A stretch of 64,000 nucleotides of DNA from an uncultured Acetatifactor sp. (GTDB lineage Bacteria > Bacillota > Clostridia > Lachnospirales > Lachnospiraceae): the NCBI GenBank assembly GCA_949840935.1, contig CATKXX010000003.1, positions 1-64,000 on the forward strand, in the 5' to 3' direction. Made by a program: the position numbers and the translations under genes. The notes beneath the pieces were generated by a model that searched no databases, was not told where the DNA came from, and worked only from the letters and a program-made list of their open reading frames with translations. Positions 59,730 to 64,000 of this stretch are shown here, one piece after another (positions within the stretch are counted from its first letter, which is position 1; every line of letters begins with the position of its first letter).

Positions 59730-61547
59730 ATGGTTTCACGCAGGAATTTTGTGACAATAACGCTGATGGTGATCATCATTATGTTCATGTTCCTGTTTAC
59801 GGGAGTGATCAAGCAGGAGCTGAACGAGTATGACGTCAATAACTTTGAGGAGACAGCCAGGACCGGGCTGGACGAGGGGAGCATGTTCCGTGCGGAGGAA
59901 GCGGACAACGGGGGCTTTGACCTTCCCAGGGAGTATGCGCTCTTTGTGGGATCGAAGTACTCGGAGGAGGTCAGGGATGTGGTAAAGGCCTGGTGTACCT
60001 ACACCAAGAGGGGCTATGTGGAGTGTGAATCCCTGAAGGATTATGAAATCCCCCGGGGAAAGCTGCCGGAGGTAGTGATCGTGGACGGCCAGTATATGGA
60101 TGTGGAGGCGGACTTCCCCATGCTGGAGGAATTGACCGGCAGGGGGGTACATCTGATCATGGCAAGGATGCCTCATCATCTGACTATGGCGTCCAACCCG
60201 GGGTTCTGTGAATTCCTGGGGATACGGAATGTCAGGAGGAGGGAAATCCTGTTAAACGGCGTCCACCTGTTTGAGGGCTTCCTGCTGGGCGGGGAGAGGA
60301 TCTACGAGACGGAGACGGACGATGAATCCGGCCTTCAGGATCTGGAGATGGTTGTGCACTGGTACATGCTGGGAAGCGGGACAAAGACTTATATCATGGG
60401 GATGCTGGATGAGAATGAATACAAGAACGAAGACATGCCGGCGGTCCTCTGGAGAAAGAGTACCGCCAATGCGGACATCTTCTGCGTCAATGCCAATTAT
60501 ATAACGAATATGTACGGGCTGGGTTTCCTCAGCGCCATGATGGCGGAGGCGGAGACTTATGAGATCCATCCTGTGGTCAATGCGCAGTGTATGACGGTGG
60601 CGGAGTTTTCCGCCTTTGCGGAGGATAATTCGGAGGAGCTGATGTCGCTTTACAGCAGTCGGCAGCCGGCGCTGTATGAGGGCGTGATCTGGCCGTCGCT
60701 GATCTCCATTGTGGAGAGGACGGGGGCGCATATTACGCTGATGGCGGCCCCGCAGCTGGACTATGAGGATGGGAACGAGCCGGACAGCGGGCTGTTTCCC
60801 AGGTATATGTCCCTGGTAAATGAGGGGCATGGTGAGATCGGCGCTTCCATGGGCCGGGTCTCGGAAATCTCACTGGAGGATAAGCTGGCCAGGGACGCAT
60901 CCTTTTACGAGGAGGGTGCGGGTAAGTACACGATCCTGTCCCTGTATGCGGGGGATCTGGAGGAGGCGGCGGAAGCCCCTCTGACGGATTACTTTCCGAA
61001 GCTCCGCACCATTGCCACGGCGCTGGATGGCACGAAGCCGCCCATTGATTATATCAGCCGGGATGTGACGCTGCAGAGGGCCACGGCAATCGGAAGGGAA
61101 CATCCCTACAGCGCCAATCTGGCGATCATGGGTTATGAGACTGCTCTTGGCTATTCCAATATTGTACTGGATATGAAGGATGTATCCTATCCCAGGAACG
61201 AGAAGGATTACTGGCAGAACCTGACCCGCGTGATCTCCCAGAATATCTGTACCTACTGGCAGGATTTTGAGGTATTTTCCCAGACCACGCTGGCGGAGAG
61301 CGATGCGCGTATCAGAAGGTTCCTGGCGCTGGATTACCGGACGGAGCAAAAGGGAGATCAGATACTGCTGCACATAAATGACTTTGAGGATACTGTGTGG
61401 TTCCTGGTAAAGCTGAACTGGGGGGAGCCGGGGGAGGTACAGGGCGGTACCCTTCAGGAGATGGGAGGAGGCTATTACCTGCTGGAGGCCACAGAGACGG
61501 AAGTGGCGATCAGCCTGGTGAGTGTGGAGCTGGAGTACTATTATTAA
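59730..61547 (+). CDS. DUF2194 protein, probable PelA-like polysaccharide-modifying enzyme
   Basis: The protein has 605 residues. An N-terminal signal anchor (about 8-27) places the rest outside. The central part has a deacetylase-superfamily-like arrangement, with PEVVIVDGQYMDVEAD, LIMARMPHH, GVIWPSLISIVERTGAHITL and LNWGEP in strands and loops typical of DUF2194; the C-terminal part is beta-rich. DUF2194 proteins take the PelA position in Gram-positive Pel loci, where a deacetylase acts on the polymer. I cannot locate the metal triad with certainty. It lies 12 nt after the membrane protein gene. Confidence 0.75.
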   Translation: MVSRRNFVTITLMVIIIMFMFLFTGVIKQELNEYDVNNFEETARTGLDEGSMFRAEEADNGGFDLPREYALFVGSKYSEEVRDVVKAWCTYTKRGYVECESLKDYEIPRGKLPEVVIVDGQYMDVEADFPMLEELTGRGVHLIMARMPHHLTMASNPGFCEFLGIRNVRRREILLNGVHLFEGFLLGGERIYETETDDESGLQDLEMVVHWYMLGSGTKTYIMGMLDENEYKNEDMPAVLWRKSTANADIFCVNANYITNMYGLGFLSAMMAEAETYEIHPVVNAQCMTVAEFSAFAEDNSEELMSLYSSRQPALYEGVIWPSLISIVERTGAHITLMAAPQLDYEDGNEPDSGLFPRYMSLVNEGHGEIGASMGRVSEISLEDKLARDASFYEEGAGKYTILSLYAGDLEEAAEAPLTDYFPKLRTIATALDGTKPPIDYISRDVTLQRATAIGREHPYSANLAIMGYETALGYSNIVLDMKDVSYPRNEKDYWQNLTRVISQNICTYWQDFEVFSQTTLAESDARIRRFLALDYRTEQKGDQILLHINDFEDTVWFLVKLNWGEPGEVQGGTLQEMGGGYYLLEATETEVAISLVSVELEYYY

Positions 61548-61587
61548 GAGTGCGATGAGCGGCAGGAAGACACGCGATTTGTGCCTG

Positions 61588-61631
61588 CGCGCTGCCTTTC
61601 ACAAAGTCGCTTATGCGCAAAGGGCAGTGCA
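61588..61631 (+). other. Intercistronic hairpin before pelF
   Basis: GCGCTGCCTTT pairs imperfectly with AAAGGGCAGTGC around a 20-nt loop, in the 99-nt gap between the DUF2194 and pelF genes. No T run follows; it may stabilise or process the operon transcript. Confidence 0.4.
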
Positions 61632-61646
61632 GAAAAGGGGATTAAG

Positions 61647-63068
61647 ATGAAGATTTGTATTGTTGCGGAGGGCTGTTATCCCTATGTGGTGGGCGGCGTG
61701 TCCAGCTGGATACACAGTATGATCAAGTCGTTCCCGGATCATGAATTTATTATCATGGCGATTGTGGCGAACAGATCCTTCAGGGGGAAATTTGCATATG
61801 AGCTGCCGGATAATCTGACAGAGGTTCATGAGCTGTATCTGGAGGACAGCGACTGGGTCAGGGAGGGCGCCGGAAAGAGACAGAAGAGGCTGGAGAAGAA
61901 GGAGTATGAGGCACTGAAAAGCCTTCTGATGAACCAGAATGTAAAGTGGAAGCCCCTGTTCGATCTGTTTGCAACAAAGAAAATATCCATGAATGAATTA
62001 CTGATGGGGCCTGATTTCTTCCGGGCGGTAAAAGAGTGTTATGAGATCCGCTACCCGGAGGTGGTCTTTTCCGACTTTTTGTGGACCATGCGTTCTATCT
62101 ATCTGCCCTTATTCCTGACCCTGCGGATGGATGTGCCGAAGGCGGATCTGTATCACTGTGTGGCTACGGGCTACGCGGGGATTCTTGGATGCATGGCGAA
62201 GTACAGGCATAGATGCAGCCTTATCATATCGGAGCACGGTATCTACACCAGGGAGCGCGAGGAGGAGCTGATCCGCGCGAAGTGGGTTGAGGGCATTTAT
62301 AAGAATATCTGGATCGAACAGTTTAAAAAGATGTCCAGGCTGGCCTACAGCGAGGCGGAGCTGGTGACAAGCCTTTATGAGCACGCAAGGGAGCTGCAGA
62401 TAGAGCTGGGCTGCCCGAAGGATATCACCCTGGTGACGCCCAACGGGATTGACGCCTCCAGGTTTGTGGTGACGGAGGATATGAAGCGCACGCTGGAGAC
62501 GGATATGATCCATGTGGGCGCGGTGCTGCGCGTCACACCGATCAAGGATGTAAAGACTCTGATCCGCGCCTTTTCCTTTGCGAAGGAAAAGGTTCCCTCG
62601 CTGAAGCTCTGGATCATGGGGCCTACGGACGAGGATCCGGAGTACGCGGAGGAATGTATGGAGCTTGTCCAGACCCTGGAGGTAAAGGATGTGGTGTTTA
62701 CGGGCAGGATCAATGTGACAGAGTACCTGTGGCAGATGGATATGACGATCCTCACCAGCGTCAGCGAGGGCCAGCCGCTGACCATACTGGAAGGGTATGC
62801 GGCGCATAAGCCGGCCATCGCCACTGATGTGGGGAATTGCAGGGGGCTCATATACGGGGAGGGGGATTCCTTTGGGGACGCGGGGATCCTGACCCATGTG
62901 ATGAACGTGGAGGAGATCACGGCGGCGATCCTGGAGCTGGCCTACAGCAGGGAAAAGCGCGAGGAAATGGGAGAAAACGGTTATAAGCGTATGATGTCCA
63001 GATATAAAATAGAAGACATGAAGGCCGCGTATCACAAGATTTACCGGGATATCGAGGACTGGAAGTAA
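61647..63068 (+). CDS. pelF: GT4-family glycosyltransferase PelF
   Basis: The protein has 473 residues. PelF hallmarks: start MKICIVAEGCYPYVVGGVSS then WIH, the DLYHCVATGYAG segment, ISEHGIYTREREEEL, TPNGID and the nucleotide-sugar motif SEGQPLTILEGYA. GT4 retaining enzyme; in other Pel systems PelF is the cytoplasmic polymerase that uses UDP-sugars (UDP-GlcNAc/GalNAc). ATG 61647 follows AAAAGGGG. Downstream pelG begins after 18 nt. Complete and apparently intact. Confidence 0.95.
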   Translation: MKICIVAEGCYPYVVGGVSSWIHSMIKSFPDHEFIIMAIVANRSFRGKFAYELPDNLTEVHELYLEDSDWVREGAGKRQKRLEKKEYEALKSLLMNQNVKWKPLFDLFATKKISMNELLMGPDFFRAVKECYEIRYPEVVFSDFLWTMRSIYLPLFLTLRMDVPKADLYHCVATGYAGILGCMAKYRHRCSLIISEHGIYTREREEELIRAKWVEGIYKNIWIEQFKKMSRLAYSEAELVTSLYEHARELQIELGCPKDITLVTPNGIDASRFVVTEDMKRTLETDMIHVGAVLRVTPIKDVKTLIRAFSFAKEKVPSLKLWIMGPTDEDPEYAEECMELVQTLEVKDVVFTGRINVTEYLWQMDMTILTSVSEGQPLTILEGYAAHKPAIATDVGNCRGLIYGEGDSFGDAGILTHVMNVEEITAAILELAYSREKREEMGENGYKRMMSRYKIEDMKAAYHKIYRDIEDWK

Positions 63069-63086
63069 GCAGGCCGGGGAGGAAGC

Positions 63087-64000
63087 ATGGCAGGAATAGG
63101 CGTCAGACTGAATCGAATATATGGGAAGGGCAGCATTGCGATGAACCTGCTGGGATTCGGGTACAGCATGATGGTAACCATCGCGCCCATGGTGGTGGTC
63201 ATTGGCAATATTATGCTGATGAGTATTTATCTGGGATATGATAAGCTGGGGTATGCGGACAGGAACCTGTTCTCTGCCACTATATTGTACATTTTCATCT
63301 TTGCCCTGCTGACTGCGGCCCCTTTTAACGCAGTGCTCTCCCGGTATATGTCTGATGTCATATACGAGGAGCAGTATGACGACATCATGCCCTGTTACTA
63401 TACGGGGCTGATGATGAATATCGCCTTAAGCTGCCTGCTGGGGATTCCCTTCTGTATAAGGGAGTATCTGGTGAGCGATGTGGAGCTGCACTTCGTGTTT
63501 ACCGGCTACTGTGGGTATATCGCGCTGGTGCTGGTATTTTATTCTATGCTGTATCTGTCGATCTGTAAGGACTATGCTAAGATATCCATATATTTTTTCG
63601 GAGGGATGGCCTTTGCTTTTCTGGTCGCTGCAGTGCTTGTCCTTGTATTCAATGTGGAGCTGACCTACAGTATGCTGCTGGCGCTGAGCCTTGGCTTTTT
63701 ACTGACGGCGGTGCTGGAAATGTCCACTGTCCGCCGTTACTTTAAGCGGAACAGTAATCGGTATAGAAAGGTATTTCTCTATTTTAAAAAATATTGGAAG
63801 CTGGTGGTGGTAAACACCGGCTATACACTGGGGCTCTATGTCCACAATTTTGTGTTCTGGGACACCAGGATGCAGATGATCGTGGCAGATTCCTTTGTGA
63901 TGGCTCCCATATACGATATGGCTACCTGTCTGGCCATGTTTACGAATATTTCCGCTACTATTATTTTCATTTCCCGGGTGGAAATGTATTTCCATGAGAG
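63087..64000 (+). CDS. pelG: PelG membrane transporter, 3' end outside the window
   Basis: The visible part is 304 codons long and open to the edge. It begins MAGIGVRLNRIYGKGSIAMN behind GGGGAGGAAG and contains at least seven transmembrane segments in the pattern of PelG, a MATE/MOP-superfamily-like exporter that moves the polymer across the membrane. The LSRYMSDVIYEEQYDDIMPC loop and the YTLGLYVHNFVFWD helix are family marks. It closes the Pel gene run as far as the window shows. Confidence 0.93.
   Translation, partial: MAGIGVRLNRIYGKGSIAMNLLGFGYSMMVTIAPMVVVIGNIMLMSIYLGYDKLGYADRNLFSATILYIFIFALLTAAPFNAVLSRYMSDVIYEEQYDDIMPCYYTGLMMNIALSCLLGIPFCIREYLVSDVELHFVFTGYCGYIALVLVFYSMLYLSICKDYAKISIYFFGGMAFAFLVAAVLVLVFNVELTYSMLLALSLGFLLTAVLEMSTVRRYFKRNSNRYRKVFLYFKKYWKLVVVNTGYTLGLYVHNFVFWDTRMQMIVADSFVMAPIYDMATCLAMFTNISATIIFISRVEMYFHE

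Overview
The window looks like a chromosomal stretch from a gut-type member of the Clostridia, most likely Lachnospiraceae. This is inferred from gene content, strong AGGAGG-type ribosome sites, mostly GC-rich coding sequence and Tn554-like and IS110-like mobile DNA. I cannot name a species. No rRNA, tRNA or CRISPR array was seen.

Region 1 (1 to about 9.57 kb) is the right-hand part of an integrative element. It carries an orphan OmpR-type DNA-binding protein, a small sigma-70-like factor, a MazF-type toxin, a catalytically degenerate resolvase-like miniprotein and several unknown proteins. It ends in a tightly packed module of three different tyrosine recombinases plus a TnpC-like coiled-coil protein, which is a Tn554/recombinase-in-trio arrangement. 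The element abuts a decapitated ABC ATPase gene (9.58-10.0 kb) whose permease partner is still intact. An IS110-like remnant and a sensor kinase/response regulator pair on the minus strand follow.

Region 2 (13.5-35.7 kb) holds a cluster of palindromic intergenic repeats; a carbohydrate ABC importer with an unusually long lipoprotein receptor; an HlyD-like adaptor; a chemoreceptor; an ABC-F ATPase with a hairpin leader; two divergent ankyrin-repeat genes; a heterodimeric ABC exporter; a zinc-ribbon/low-complexity/LRR membrane protein; a membrane-anchored trypsin-like protease; and folD. Region 3 (35.7-49.8 kb) has a second chemoreceptor, a dipeptide-type ABC importer whose two ATPases are fused, a TetR/DUF4180 pair, a P-type Ca2+-ATPase and a GH2 glycosidase that overlaps it tail to tail. 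A structured element of about 180 nt occurs twice in opposite orientation (about 18.3 and 41.4 kb), with terminal stems that differ in sequence but are complementary in each copy.

Region 4 (49.9-52.0 kb) is a decayed accessory island: a very AT-rich membrane protein of unknown function, the tail of a DNA methyltransferase, a permease remnant and a zinc-ribbon protein.

Region 5 (52.0 kb to the end) is a Gram-positive Pel exopolysaccharide locus: amidohydrolase, PqqD-like protein, SDR-PelD fusion, PelE, a large polytopic membrane protein, a DUF2194 (PelA-like) protein, PelF and PelG (cut by the window edge). PelE is split between two reading frames around 30-bp tandem repeats and two A6 tracts. 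PelD keeps the RxxD c-di-GMP site, so the pathway is probably switched by c-di-GMP: PelF polymerises, PelD/E/G and the extra membrane protein form the membrane complex, and the DUF2194 protein modifies the polymer outside.
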